Of a stretch of 64,000 nt of DNA, positions 1 to 12,097 are shown in pieces. Under the pieces are notes generated by a model. That model was not told where the DNA came from. It made no database searches and saw only the letters and a list, made by a program, of their open reading frames with translations. This stretch comes from Toxorhynchites rutilus septentrionalis (taxonomy: Eukaryota > Arthropoda > Insecta > Diptera > Culicidae). Numbering within the stretch: the stretch's first letter is position 1; every line of letters starts with the position of its first letter. The stretch lies in assembly GCF_029784135.1 (NCBI RefSeq), contig NC_073745.1, positions 112,458,716 to 112,522,715 of the forward strand. Reading direction: 5' to 3'. Both the position numbers and the translations under genes were made by a program.

Positions 1-1560
1 GAAGCAGCCGCTACAAACACACACACACATACACGCGCGGAATTCTTTCCGTTTGGATGCCATTCAGCATCAAGAAAGATCCGGAAAATAATCTGCCAGT
101 TCCTCTGGGAATTTAAAAATACATTCATGTGAAAGAGTTTATTTGAATGTTTTCTATCCATGTAACACTGTGATCAAATACGTTTGGTTTTGTGATTTTT
201 CAATCATTTCAATTTTCAATAATCGCAATTAACAGGATAACTTCTGAAGATTATTCTTTTCCATCAGTAGGATATTTCCGTATCCAATATTGTATGCGCT
301 CGCAATCGATTATTGCTCAGTCGCCGAAAGTTCCGAGCTCAGAGAGTTCATTCCCCTCTAGTTTGCCTTCCAAATTGCCATCGTAAACCACGCCTTCTCT
401 CGATTCAATCACGCACAAAAAGCATACTTAAGCGATATTCTGGTGGTGAGACGCATTCATTTTTCGTGAGGATATCGATAAGACAACATCGTTGCCTAAC
501 GTGCTGGAGGAGGTGGACGGCGAAGGTTCGACACATACACGCGCAGAATTCTTTCCGTTTGGATGCCATTCAGCATCGAGAAAGTTCCGGAAAGATCTAA
601 TCATTGCTGGGAAATAATCAGCCAGTTCCTCTGGGAATTTAAAAATACATTCATGTGAAAGAGTTTATTTGAATGTTTTCTATTCATGTAACACTGTGAC
701 CAAATATTTTTCAATCAAGTACTATTAACAGGTGGTGATCGAGTAAGTATTAACCACTGATGGGCTTCCAGTATCGAGGAAAATGTGGAAATATCTAATC
801 GTTACTGAAAATAATCTGCCAGTTCCTCTGGGAATTTAAAAATACATTCATGTGAAAAAGTTTATTTGAATGTTTTCTATCCATGTAACACTGTGACCAA
901 ATATGTTTCAAGCAAGTGCTATTAACAGATGGTTATCGAATTAGCATTAACCACAGGTGGGCTTCCAGTATCGAGGAAAATGTGGAAATATCTAATCGTT
1001 ACTGAAAATAATCTGCCAGTTCCTCTGGGAATTTAAAAATATATTCATGTGAAAGAGTTTATTTGAATTTTTTCTATCCATGTAACAATGTGATCAAATA
1101 CATTTGGTTTTGTGGTTTTTCTATCAATCGCAATTAACAGGATAGCTTCTGAAGATTATTCTTCCCATCAGTAGGATATTTCCGTATCCAAATTGTATGC
1201 GCCCGCAATCGATTATTGCTCAGTCGCCGAAAGTTCCGAGCTCAGAGAGTTCATTCGCCTCTAGTTTGCCTTCGTAAACCACACCATCTCTCGATTCAAT
1301 CACACACAAAAAGCATACTTAAGCGATATTCTGGTGGAGAGACACATTCATTTTTCGTGAGGACATCGACAAGACAACATCGTTGCCTAACGTGCTGGAG
1401 GAGGTGGACGGCGAAGGATCGACACATAAACGCGCAGAATTCTTTCCGTTTGGATGCCATTCAGCATCGAGAAAGTTCGGGAAGATCTAATCATTGCTGG
1501 GAAATAATCTGCCAGTTCCTCTGGGAATTTAAAATTACATTCATGTGAAAGAGTTTTTTT
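1..1560. repeat. Irregular tandem repeat array
   Basis: A core beginning ccagttcctctgggaattta starts at 96, 622, 819, 1016 and 1512. The steps 622-819-1016 are exactly 197 bp each; the outer steps are 526 and 496 bp. The longer units (about 195-660 and 1105-1560) share an extra segment running from the cagtcgccgaaagttccgag motif through a stretch rich in gaggaggtggacggcgaag. Open frames here (313-600 and 1216-1548) are near copies of each other only because the DNA is duplicated; they match no family I know. The array probably continues to the left of the window. It may be a satellite-like array or the interior of a larger element. Confidence 0.8.
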
Positions 1561-1899
1561 TAATGTTTTCTATCCATAAAATATCCATATAATACATTTG
1601 GGTTTGTGATTTGTCAATCAAGTACAGTTAGCAGGTAAGCTTCTGAAGATTATTCTTCAGAACAAGGTGTTTCGTATCCTATATTGGATGCATAAAACCT
1701 TGTGCCTCCAACGTAACGCTCTCGTTTTCGAAGTCTCCCAAATATTCATTTATTCATTCATTCAGAATGGATTTAGATTCAACTTCAAACAAATGATCTC
1801 TAAATCAACGATAGTCCTACGTCACCCTTGCGGTTATACCATAGATATAACCCACTTCCTGTTTTTTCACATCGAATAATCGAATGTGTCGAATGTGAA
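1561..1899. other. No gene recognised; short dispersed motif
   Basis: The stretch contains a degenerate motif near 1818-1865 (ctacgtca, then a tgcggt-like core, then acaac/ataacc). Similar motifs occur near 6958-7010 and 8170-8215, so it is a short dispersed repeat. I see no convincing coding sequence. Confidence 0.4.
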
Positions 1900-2256
1900 A
1901 TTTAAAGTGGTGCGCGCTGAGGATCCAAATCAGACACATTCATCACACACGCCACACAGCCGCGGCAAGTAGAAATTTATTTTTCTTTTGTTTCCCTATC
2001 ATTCCTTCTTCCTTCTGTGCACGATATACACCATTGTTCAACTTTGTGTTAACCAAATCGGCAAACGTTGGCATTAGGGGTGATCATTATTTCTTATATA
2101 CCGTTGAATTTTTATTGGAGCTTTTTTTCATTTTAGCATTTTATTTGACATAAAATAAATCATAACCTTATAAAAAAATATTTTTTTTTTCACTCATTTA
2201 TTTATTTTGAATCATTATATTCTGTTCATATCGAACAGTTGACCGATTTTTTTTAT

Positions 2257-3657
2257 ATGGCTGAGGGCGGGAAGGATCCCCCATCGACGCCATTGAATAT
2301 TTCCAATACCGAGCCTCCTCCTGAAGAGCAGGAAGATGAAGCAGAAGTTGAGGAAGAAACTTCTGTATATGAAGTTGGAAGTTCCGAAGATGAGGACATT
2401 GACGAAAAACAGGATTTTCGTCCAAAAGAATACCATGAAGGCTCCAAAGGCCCATTCATTGTATACTTTAGACGAAAATCTAAACCTCTCAATGTCATTC
2501 GTATCTCGAAGGAACTTACTCAGAAGTTTTCTGCAGTTACCGAGATTACACGGATGGGGCCAGACAAACTACGAGTTGTCGTCTCAAGCAGGACCCAAGC
2601 GAACGAAATCACGCGCTGCGACCTCTTTGCGATTGAGTATCGCGTATACGTGCCCTGTTGCAACGTCGAAATAGACGGCGTAATAACCGAAAAGGGTTTG
2701 ACTCGAAAAGAGATTATCGATGGTGTCGGTCGCTTCAAGAACTCTTCACTAAAAACTGTGAAGATTCTTGCATGCGATCGACTGAAATCTGTGTCACAAA
2801 ATGACAAAAATGACAAAAGGGTTCTCAATCGGACAAACTCTTTTCGTGTGACTTTTGAGGGTTCCGCCCTTCCAAACTACGTTGCAATAGGTGCACTTCG
2901 TTTACCTGTTCGGTTGTTTGTACCCCGGGTAATGAAATGCAACAAATGTATGCAACTCGGTCACACGGCCGCCTATTGTTGCAATAAAAAACGTTGCGTA
3001 GATTGTGGAGACAGCCATGATGAGAATCCTTGCGCGAAAGAGCACAAGTGTCTTCATTGCGGCGGGACCCCTCATGATCTTATCCAATGCCCGGTGTACA
3101 AACAACGAGGGGAGAAAATCAAGCGTTCCTTAAAGGAACGTTCCAAGCGGACTTATGCAGAAATGCTTAAGAATTCCGTACCAACGAATCAAGACAATCC
3201 CTACTCCATTCTGCAGAACGACGAGCCTGTTGCTGACGCTCCCAATGCAGGAAGTTACGGTACATCGCAGGGTGCCGTCAGGAAAAGAAAAATTACTTCT
3301 TTTCCATCACTCCCCAGAAAGACGACCGAAACTTCCCAAGTTGGAATGAAAACTCGAATTGAACGTGCTGAGAATAGACCGAAGCAAGTACCTCCTGGTT
3401 TAAGCGGTTCTTCTACGCACCAGGGGTCCTCAGCACTTCCCGGAGCAGCACCCACCCCGTCTGTTCCATTTTCGCGGTCGAGGCAACAGCCACAATCTGG
3501 TTTGCTTGCGCTTTCTGACCTGGTGGACAACTTTTTAAATGCTTTAAATATAAATGACCCTCTTAAAAGCATAGTATTATGTTTGCTTCCGTTTGTGAGA
3601 ACATTTTTGAAAGAAAAATGTGGTTTTTTAGCAGCGTTCATTTCCCTCGATGCCTAA
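2257..3657 (+). CDS. LINE ORF1 gag-like RNA-binding protein
   Basis: The frame is intact and encodes about 466 residues from the ATG at 2257; the frame stays open a little further upstream but has no other ATG. The N-terminus is very acidic (Glu/Asp runs at residues 15-55). Three CCHC-type zinc knuckles follow near residues 228-275: CNKCMQLGHTAAYC, CVDCGDSHDENPC and CLHCGGTPHDLIQC. A basic KRSLKERSKRTYAEML segment and a hydrophobic C-terminus come after them. In I and Jockey-type LINEs this protein coats the RNA and helps assemble the particle. Its last 8 nt overlap ORF2 (ATGCCTAA). The homologous ORF1 of copy 2 is frameshifted and has a poly-Ser tract in place of this acidic region. Confidence 0.85.
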   Translation: MAEGGKDPPSTPLNISNTEPPPEEQEDEAEVEEETSVYEVGSSEDEDIDEKQDFRPKEYHEGSKGPFIVYFRRKSKPLNVIRISKELTQKFSAVTEITRMGPDKLRVVVSSRTQANEITRCDLFAIEYRVYVPCCNVEIDGVITEKGLTRKEIIDGVGRFKNSSLKTVKILACDRLKSVSQNDKNDKRVLNRTNSFRVTFEGSALPNYVAIGALRLPVRLFVPRVMKCNKCMQLGHTAAYCCNKKRCVDCGDSHDENPCAKEHKCLHCGGTPHDLIQCPVYKQRGEKIKRSLKERSKRTYAEMLKNSVPTNQDNPYSILQNDEPVADAPNAGSYGTSQGAVRKRKITSFPSLPRKTTETSQVGMKTRIERAENRPKQVPPGLSGSSTHQGSSALPGAAPTPSVPFSRSRQQPQSGLLALSDLVDNFLNALNINDPLKSIVLCLLPFVRTFLKEKCGFLAAFISLDA

Positions 3658-6613
3658 TTCAGTGCAACAGGTCAAGGATTTGACCACTGTAATACAGTGG
3701 AATTGCAGAAGCATCATCCCTAAACTAGATCAATTTAAATTTTTAGTTCATAGTTCTAACTGTGATGTATTTTCCCTCTGTGAAACATGGCTTTCTTCAG
3801 CCGACGAGCTGAATTTCCACGATTTCAACATTATTCGCCTCGATCGAAATGACTCGTTTGGTGGCGTACTATTGGGGATCAAAAAATGTCACTCCTTCTA
3901 TAGAGTCACTCTCCCATCGATGACAGGCATTGAAGTTGTCGCTTGCCAGACACAAATCAATGGCAAAGACTTCTGCATTGCCTCGATATATATTCCTCCA
4001 AGAACCATGGTCGGCCGCCATCAGTTTTTTGATATCATCGAGGCATTGCCGGAGCCGCGGCTAATCTTAGGTGACCTCAACTCCCATGGAACAGCATGGG
4101 GGTCACACTACGATGACAGCCGTGCCACGTTGATTTATGATCTGTGCGACAACTTCAACATGACAGTTTTAAATACAGGGGAAGCAACTAGGATAGCCAA
4201 CCCTCCTGCACGGGCAAGTATGCTAGACATATCACTTTGCTCTTCTTCGTTATCCCTGGATTGCACGTGGAAGGTAATCCAAGATCCCCACGGTAGTGAT
4301 CACCTGCCAATAATTTTATCGATCGCCAATGAATCAGGTTCTCGTGAGTCAGTCGATATTGCGTATGACCTCACGAAAAATATTGACTGGAGAAAATTTG
4401 CAGAAACAATATCTGAAGCACTTGTTTCAATGCATGAACTTCCTCCACTCGGAGAGTATAACTTTATATCGAGTTTGATTTACGAAAGCGCACTTCAAGC
4501 TCAAAAGAAACGTGTTCCTGCTACCACTTTCCGACGTCGTCCTCCATCACTTTGGTGGGACAAGGAGTGTTCAAAGGTCTACCTTGAAAAATCATCCGCT
4601 TTCAAAAAATTCAGGTAAACTGGATTAGTGGAATGGTTTCGAAAGTACCAAGCTCTAGAAGCCAAACTAAAAGGTCTGATTAAAGCAAAAAAGCGTGGAT
4701 ATTGGCGGAAATTCGTCAATGGTTTGTCAAGGGAGACAGCTATGAGCACTCTTTGGAATACGGCTAGGAGAATGCGTGGCTGGAACCATACAAATGAAAG
4801 TGAGGAATACTCTGACCGTTGGATTTTCAAATTTGCAAGAAAGGTTTGTCCCGATTCCGTTCCTGCACAAAACGTCGTACGCGACATTCCGCTCCAATGC
4901 GATTATGAGAATTTTTCGATGGTAGAATTCTCAATTGCCCTCCTCTCATGTAACAATTCAGCTCCGGGGTCGGACAAGATTAAATTCAACTTGTTGAAGA
5001 ATTTTCCCGACTTGGCGAAACAGCGTTTGCTGAACTTGTTCAACAAGTTTCTGGAGCTGAATATTGTCCCGCATGACTGGAGACAAGTGAGAGTGATAGC
5101 CATACGAAAACCCAACAAGCCGGCTTGCGATCACAACTCGTATAGGCCGATTGCAATGTTATCCTGTATTCGTAAATTGTTAGAGAAAATGATTCTACTT
5201 CGTTTGGACAAGTGGGTTGAAGCGAACAATTTGCTGTCAAATACGCAGTTTGGCTTCCGCCGAGGTAAAGGGACGAACGATTGTCTCGCGCTGCTATCTT
5301 CTGAAATCCAAATCGCATTTGCTCGTAAAGAACAAATGGCTTCCGTTTTTCTCGATATCAAAGGGGCATTTGATTCAGTTTCCATGGAAATTCTCTCAGA
5401 GAAACTTCATAATCGTGGACTTTCGCCAATTCTGAATAATTTCCTGTACAATTTACTCTCAGAAAAGCACATGTTTTTCAATCATGGCAGCTTGAAATCT
5501 TCTCGATACAGTTTTATGGGCCTACCACAAGGCTCCTGCCTAAGCCCCCTCTTGTATAGTTTTTACGTCAATGATATGGATGATTGTCTAACTAGAAACT
5601 GCACGCTGAGACAACTTGCAGACGATGGAGTTATTTCCATCACCGGTACTAATCCCGCCGTTCTGCAAAAATCCTTGCAAGATACCCTGAACAACCTGTT
5701 CACGTGGGCTCTCAAGCTGGGTATCGAATTCTCTACGGAGAAAACCGAAATGGTCGTTTTTTCTAGGAAGCACGAACCCGCCCAATTCCAGCTTCACCTA
5801 TCCGGTAAAGCGATCAGGCACTCGATGTTTTTCAAATACCTTGGAGTATATTTTGACTCTAAATGTACCTGGGGGAGACACATTGCGTATTTGAAACAGA
5901 AATGCCAGCAAAGAATCAATTTTCTCCAAACAATAACCGGAACATGGTGGGGCGCCCATCCAGGAGACCTCATTCAGTTGTACAAAACAACGATATTATC
6001 AGTGTTAGAATATGGCAGTTTTTGCTTCCGATCAGCTGCCAGGATTCATATTCTCAAGCTGGAGAGAATACAATATCGTTGCTTGCGTATAGCAATGGGG
6101 TGTTTGCATTCGACACATACGATGAGTCTCGAAGTCTTGGCAGGAGTACCCCCGCTTACTCTTCGATTCACAGAATTATCCTACAGATTTCTCATCCGTT
6201 GCAAGATCATGAATCCATTGGTGATTGATAACTTCGAAAATCTACTCCAACTGACTCCTCAGTCAAGTTTTATGTCTTTGTACCATGATTTCCTTACCCA
6301 TGAAGTGCACCTGATCTTCTGCTTCATCTATTACTGTTCCTCAGAAACGCCGATGTCAACGTTTAATGATGTTTCCTTCGTTGTGCCCCCGTTTCATATC
6401 CCTCCTATCCGATCGATAAACTTTTACTTAGTCGCGGTAATACATACACACACTCTTTACAGATACACGGGCCAAAGGTTGTGCAGTCCACTGATCATTC
6501 AACAAGAGCCAAAGGTTGTACCGCTCATGACAACTCTACACGAGCTGATGTTTGCGCCGGCTAGTGACCATTCTATCCTGGATTCCTCGAGTCGAGAAGA
6601 CGCACCACGCTAG
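3650..6613 (+). pseudogene. LINE ORF2 (endonuclease-RT) with nonsense codon and lost RNase H
   Basis: ORF2 starts at ATG 3650, inside the ORF1 stop. Residues 1-230 form an APE-type endonuclease (IQWNCRS, ILGDLNSHGTAWG, GSDHLPI). The reverse transcriptase follows, with FLDIKGAFDSV, GLPQGSCLSPLLY and the catalytic LADDG motif. One in-frame TAA at 4616-4618 splits it; comparison with copy 2 places this stop at a Lys codon between endonuclease and RT, and the reading frame is otherwise continuous. After about 6320 the protein loses similarity to copy 2, and the frame runs through unrelated sequence to 6613, so the RNase H domain is missing. It could not make a full-length ORF2 product. Confidence 0.85.
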
Positions 6614-6893
6614 ATATGGGGTACAGACTAGGGGGCGTTGCTGATTAATGGTCAGCTGCATCCCAAAAGGAAGTATCCCGTGTCGGGCACAGGTACAGAG
6701 CATTGGAGACAGCAACATCACAATTACGAAAACACTTGTAATACTAACCTCGAGCCAACCGCGAGTAATCGGTTACATATTACTAACATAGTTATAAGGC
6801 AAACATTGTCGAAATATTGAACTCCCGGCCCCGTCAGGTTGACGCCATATGAGCCTTAATAAAAATATATATTTTGGATAAAAAAAAAAAAAA

Positions 6894-8989
6894 ATCAAAT
6901 AGTTCAACGATGTAATTCTTCAAACATATCCAAAATCAACAGATAGTCTAACGGAATCCTACGTCAACTATGCGGTCGTGTCTCGGACACAACTCTCCTG
7001 TGACTTTTTTATTTTATATTCATCGTGAGTGCGAAAAAAATAGCTACGAAGATGGTCAAAAAACACTACAGAAATGTCGAAATTCGAGAAGGAAAAGAAC
7101 AGAAAATTCAGGTAAGGTTTGATGCAGTAAGCTATAACCAGAAACCGTGTACGTCAATCAATCTCATTGTCGAGCAAAAAAAAATACGAGATTTTTTAAG
7201 TTTTATCCAAATAAAACCATATTTTTTTGAGGTTTCAGAAGAAAAGATCCTCAAATGTTGTTTCACAGTAATGTTCGAGTGGTGGAAAACGTTATTTTGA
7301 TCTACTCGAATGGTTAATTCATGGTTTATTTCGCTATTTTATGATCTACTATACGCTTTGAAAGGAATACTATTTCTCGGACATTAGAATAAGCATAAAA
7401 AATTATTTTAGATAAATCAAAGCCGAACTTCTTAAAGTAAAACGATTTCACGGGATCCAGTTTTCTTCCAGTTTTTTTAAGAGCAATCTTACAGTTTTTT
7501 TGGAAAATATTATTGGCAACCCTGTTTGGTGGTGATCGGAGCAACACCGTTGCTGACGAGCATCGAGCGAGAATGGATTCTTTCCCTGTCGAGAAAGACA
7601 AGGGAGGGAAGAGTATGGAGTAGAGTTGCTTTCCATTGATGGAATGGAATGAAACCACGGTTGCGAGCGGATAAGCAAGTACAAAACAACGAGCGGACAT
7701 CACTCATACCTAATGTTGAATTCACACATATAGACACCCACAGCTCGATACAAGAATTGAAGATAGTGCGGATATGGAAGAGTATCCAGAATTTTGGAAT
7801 ACGGACATACACTTCATTTATTTAAATAAATGTATCTTCCATGGAAGTATGCCTTCAAATCCCAGTAGGAAAGATGATTATAGGAGCAATGGTGTTTATA
7901 ATTTGTGATCGATATCTGAGTGGGAAGGAGAAAATCTGGTGCGATTTGGCCGCGCAGTTTAATCGCAAAGTGAGAACGGAACCAAATAAACGAATAGCGT
8001 TGAAAGCTTTCGAAGATTCTTTTCAGTGTTCAAATTCTAAATGAAAAATTTTACTACTAAAGTAGTTAAAAATAACTAAATGAGTAAAAAGTTATTTAAA
8101 AAATTTCGATGCATCCTAAAATAATATCCGAAGTGAATAACAAACGGATTGAATAATATAATTCCGTGGTTCTACGTCGAAAATGCGGTCGTGTCCTAGA
8201 TACAACCCCTTACAGTTTCTATTTCTTTCATTCTTTCGCTTCTCGCATTACTGTGAGTTACAACGCCAACACATGGGTAAGGGGGCATTAGAAAATGCTC
8301 TGCCATCGCTTGCTCTGTGTCTAAGACAAGACCAGACAATAGGGAATCGATTTCGGACCAGCTGCTGATTGATCACAAATATAGGGTTGCCAATACCATT
8401 TGAAAACACACTTCTACATAATGTACTCATGGTATGTACTCTCACACTAGTTTTCATGATGAAGCATAGCAGAAAAATACAATTTGTTGTGAAATACGCG
8501 CCAATTTTGCTTTACATCATCCAAATGTAATTATTCATAGAATATGATATGTACGTATTGGAGACGTGAAAAAATAGTCTTTAGAAAATTCATCTCATTT
8601 GGAAACATGACATCTAGAGTGGTTCTGCATCCCTACTGCTCGCACTTGGTCGAAGAGTAAGAGTAAGAAGCCAGTTGTCAAGTCTTGTCTTAGCTCTGTG
8701 TATGCATTGCCTATATGACAGTAAATAAACCGGAATCATGCTTCAATGCGAAGAGCCGAGTTTGTGAAAATGATTTATTAGTTTTCGTTCGACTCAATAC
8801 ATTCATCACATTCAAATGAGATGGAATAGATTCCGTTTGACAATGAACCCTTTCGGATCTCAGTTGACGAGGTTAACCAGATTCAAACGATCGAGCAATG
8901 TTTTCTTTGATGACGAATTGTATTTTTTGTCATTTTCGTCGATTTCTTTCGATTGAGATTGAATTTTCACCGCACCATAAACGAAGTCT
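6894..8989. other. No gene recognised; repeat-derived sequence
   Basis: Two blocks (6940-7015 and 8150-8220) share the ctacgtc...atgcggtcgtgtc...acaac motif also seen near 1820, so this is probably decayed repeat DNA. Open frames at 7025-7300 and 7841-8044 have no recognisable domain or conserved neighbour, and I do not call them genes. Confidence 0.4.
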
Positions 8990-9189
8990 AACCGAGCCAA
9001 CACATTTCTCACCGGTACATTGGGCTGCATTCCTCGGACTCGAAGGGAGATTGCTAAATTTGATCTGGCGACCAGATACACCTCGCACGACCAAACAACG
9101 TGCTCGATTTCGCGATAACCTTGGCCACAAACGCAAAGATTACTGCTGGTAAGATTGAAACGGAAGAGTAGTGCATCTAACGAACAGTG

Positions 9190-9231
<42 letters not shown>

Positions 9232-9315
9232 TTTATTCCATTTGCGATGCCAGTTGGCGATGGTATTTTTACGGACTAAAGAATGAAATCCATTGAAGGC
9301 GATTTGAATATACAA
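8990..9315 (-). mobile_element. I-clade LINE 3' fragment (RNase H-distal ORF2 end)
   Basis: On the minus strand the sequence closely matches the last part of ORF2 of the copy at 32201-38353, in the segment 32620-33020. Shared features include SLVRKNTIANWxRKWNxDE, then CSLDALLFRFNL and a SNLCVCGQGY segment with HVVWSCEVYLVARSNL. A stretch of about 110 bp between these blocks has been lost and replaced by an ATC microsatellite. It is a dead, 5'-truncated relative of the two larger copies. Confidence 0.85.
9188..9232. repeat. (ATC)n/(GAT)n microsatellite
   Basis: About 14 uninterrupted ATC repeats sit inside the LINE fragment and read as poly-Asp on the minus strand. They lie exactly where copy 2 has about 110 bp of ORF2 (gaacagtgat on one side, catctt.attcca on the other). 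Confidence 0.95.
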
Positions 9316-12097
9316 TGTGATGTATGTAAAAAAATAAACACTTTAATTCCATAATGCATTAACCAGCGCATTCCCTTCGGAGACACAACCATGACCTATA
9401 TTGTTTTCACAAACCTCAGTCTCATTGACAAACGTAATTGATTTTTCTACCAGTATAACTCAACGTGCAACTACAACTCGTTTGCCGAACAATGGGCTAT
9501 CAACAAAACTCAATTATGACCTCCAATCAACGATGTGCAGAACGATGGAATTTAATTTTAAAAACCGATGCGATCCGTCCACGATTGAGCGGCTTGGACT
9601 AAAGCAATTATTAACCTATTGTTGCTTCCGTTGCACAGATTGATTTTCTCCATATTTCGTCATTCATAAGGCTAGTTGCAACGCGTATCATGTTGTGGAT
9701 ATAAAGCTCAAGTACTTCACAAAATAATCACCAGAATACACTAGTTGATAGAGGAAATGCAACGCAAATAACAAAAAAGCGGAAGCCAAAGTTGATTTAT
9801 GTTTTTCGTGCTATCGAAGGGGACCGTTCAAAGGTTCACAAAATCAGCTAGCAAAATATACTCCTCGCAAGGATACGATACAATACGTGCAGTCAAAACG
9901 GCCAGAAACTGAACATCGACATCGACAAAACAAAACGCCCCGAAAGCTTCTTCGTTCCTATCTGCTTACATAGGCTGTACCTCTCGAGAATGGAACTATA
10001 TCGCACTGCCATAGATACCAGCTTTATTTATGAAATATAATTTTCATAAATAAACCCTCCGACACGGAACGTGCCCTAGAATGTGGCTTGTGCCTGGATG
10101 TCACTTCGATCAACATTAGCGAAAAACTTTCTGCTAGTCTCCGGACAGATTTTAATCGGAACGGACCCGTGTTGGGTGCGGTCGGACCTATTGGATTTTT
10201 GAAAAATTTTTCTAATCAGTCCTAGAGTGCTACAATATTTGTGATATTAGATTTTTAATGGAAAATGTGATTGTTTAAAACCGTTACGACCGGTGAATTG
10301 TGATATTTTAGGTATGTGGAGTGTGTTATGTAATCATGGGAATGATAAAAGCCGTGAAAAGTATAATAAAATGGCACTTTGTGTTCGAAAAAAGTGTCAA
10401 AGTTCACTACATTCGCATCATCTTGACAAAAAAGGCAAATATATGACAAAACTAATTATATCAAGGAATATATGAAATCATTACCTAACCGTAAAAAAAC
10501 CCGAAAAATGGATTACGCGAGTGTTTATGAACAACAAATTACATCGTAGTGCTGAAAACGATAGTTTTGATAATAAAAAATAGTTAAAAATGTGTACAAT
10601 ATGAAATTTTCTCAAAAAATAGTTTTTTCCTATATGGCTACCGCTGAAAATAAGTCGCAATAAGAAATAACCTTGAGCTTATATAAAATGCAAAAAAAAT
10701 CGCGAAGATATCGATTTATTTGTCTTTCATGTTTTGAAAATTTGATTGACACAATAAACTCGAACACGGGAACGAATCGCGTGCTAAGCAAGGAAATATT
10801 CGGTGGCCGAGTTTTGTGTGTCGTGGGATGTCTTTTCCCAACAGGTTTGTTTGTTTGCTGTTGTTTGGTTTGGATTCAGCTTTATGCGCCGTATTCGATT
10901 ATGGCTCTTGACTCGAGTTGGTACGGCCCCTCAAGCATTAAGCTGCTGGATTACTGTTAGTGATGATGTTGTTCATAAAAATGGGTGGTATAGCATGTGC
11001 AGCATAAAGTGATACAGGAACATATTGGATGTTCCACATGAATTCGGAAAATGAAATTCTAACATGGTATTTGAGATAAATAATGAATATAGTGCAAATT
11101 TTTCGCAACTGGATTTACTTCATAGGTTGAATGCAACTAGCAACACATAAAATACCGAAATATTATGTGCACTTAAAAAGTGTGTGAAATCTAAACGTTT
11201 TCTACAATCATTTAGTATTAGCAAAAGAGTGGTGTTTATTTGAAAAAAAAATATATAAAGAAGATCTCATCAATACATGCTGGTCACAGAATCTCAAAAG
11301 TGAAGTTATAGCAGTTTCGAGTACTCTCTGGCCTCTGTACACTGCAAAAAAACGTTCATGTACTCCATCTATCAAAAATGGGACGTCAATAGCAAACGGA
11401 TACTTTAAAAGCTAAATTCGAAGTCGTGAAAAGTCAATGCCTTGGATTCATTGGAAAAAAAACTTTAAGTAAAAATATCATCCAATTCGAAAAACGAAAC
11501 ACCCCGTTATGGCAAAGTGGATCAAAACTATACATGATGACTTAAGTAGCTTTCAGTAATATTACTGTCCTTTTTTCAAATTTTTCAAATCCAACTTGAC
11601 AATTTTATATTTTTATATAGTCATTTAGTTAGATTTGCTGTGGGGCATCTGGTTTAAATCAATATGAAATGCTCGACCTTGGGATTCCATTCCAAACACG
11701 TTTAACAGAAACTCCACCAACAATAACCTCTTTTGCAAGGGTGAGGTTTTCCTGGGGCCCACTCTCACAATTCGCCAGGCTTACTCTACTTAAAGAGTGA
11801 CGATCTTACCCCAACAGCATATATTTTTTAAGGAGACTATTTCTATTAATTTATTGCTTTAACTTAACTCAACTCGAATCCCAGTGATAGTTAACAATCC
11901 AGGAGGCAAGCTGTAGAACAACGAAAAAGGATTTGAAACCTCGTTCAAGAATAAAAGCTTAAATTCCACTACCGAAAAATTACATCCAGTTGCACATCAT
12001 CGGCACTCGAGTTTGGTTTGATTAATATTTCAACATTTGACGAATTGTTGTTGGATTTGATTTAAAACGTCTAAAATAATAAGTACTAACATGTACT
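9316..12097. other. No gene recognised (2.8 kb)
   Basis: The sequence is AT-rich with only short open frames (for example 9401-9643 and 10673-10960) that resemble no family I know. I see no tRNA, clear TE protein, long repeat or splice-linked exon chain. Confidence 0.4.

Larger units (their letters stand above)
1900..6893 (+). mobile_element. I-clade non-LTR retrotransposon, copy 1 (defective)
   Basis: The element has a gag-like ORF1 with zinc knuckles, an overlapping ORF2 with endonuclease and reverse transcriptase, and a 3' UTR ending in about 15 A at 6879-6893. The last roughly 170 bp align with the 3' UTR of the second copy at 32201-32400 (shared ctcgag...accgcgagtaatcggtt block), so the tail belongs to the same family. 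The 5' boundary is uncertain; I placed it near 1900, where the flanking repeats stop. No target duplication is clear. The RNase H domain found in copy 2 is absent: similarity to the copy 2 protein ends near 6320 and unrelated sequence follows. Confidence 0.85.

Noticed and set aside
1..1560. Repeats resembling a CRISPR array
   Set aside because: Units are ~200-530 bp, irregular and eukaryotic in context, with no short conserved repeat and unique spacer pattern.
7025..7300. 91-residue basic open frame
   Set aside because: No domain, no conserved neighbour, and it lies among decayed repeats.
8860..9315. 151-residue open frame with poly-Asp on the minus strand
   Set aside because: It is a LINE ORF2 fragment with a GAT microsatellite, not an independent gene.
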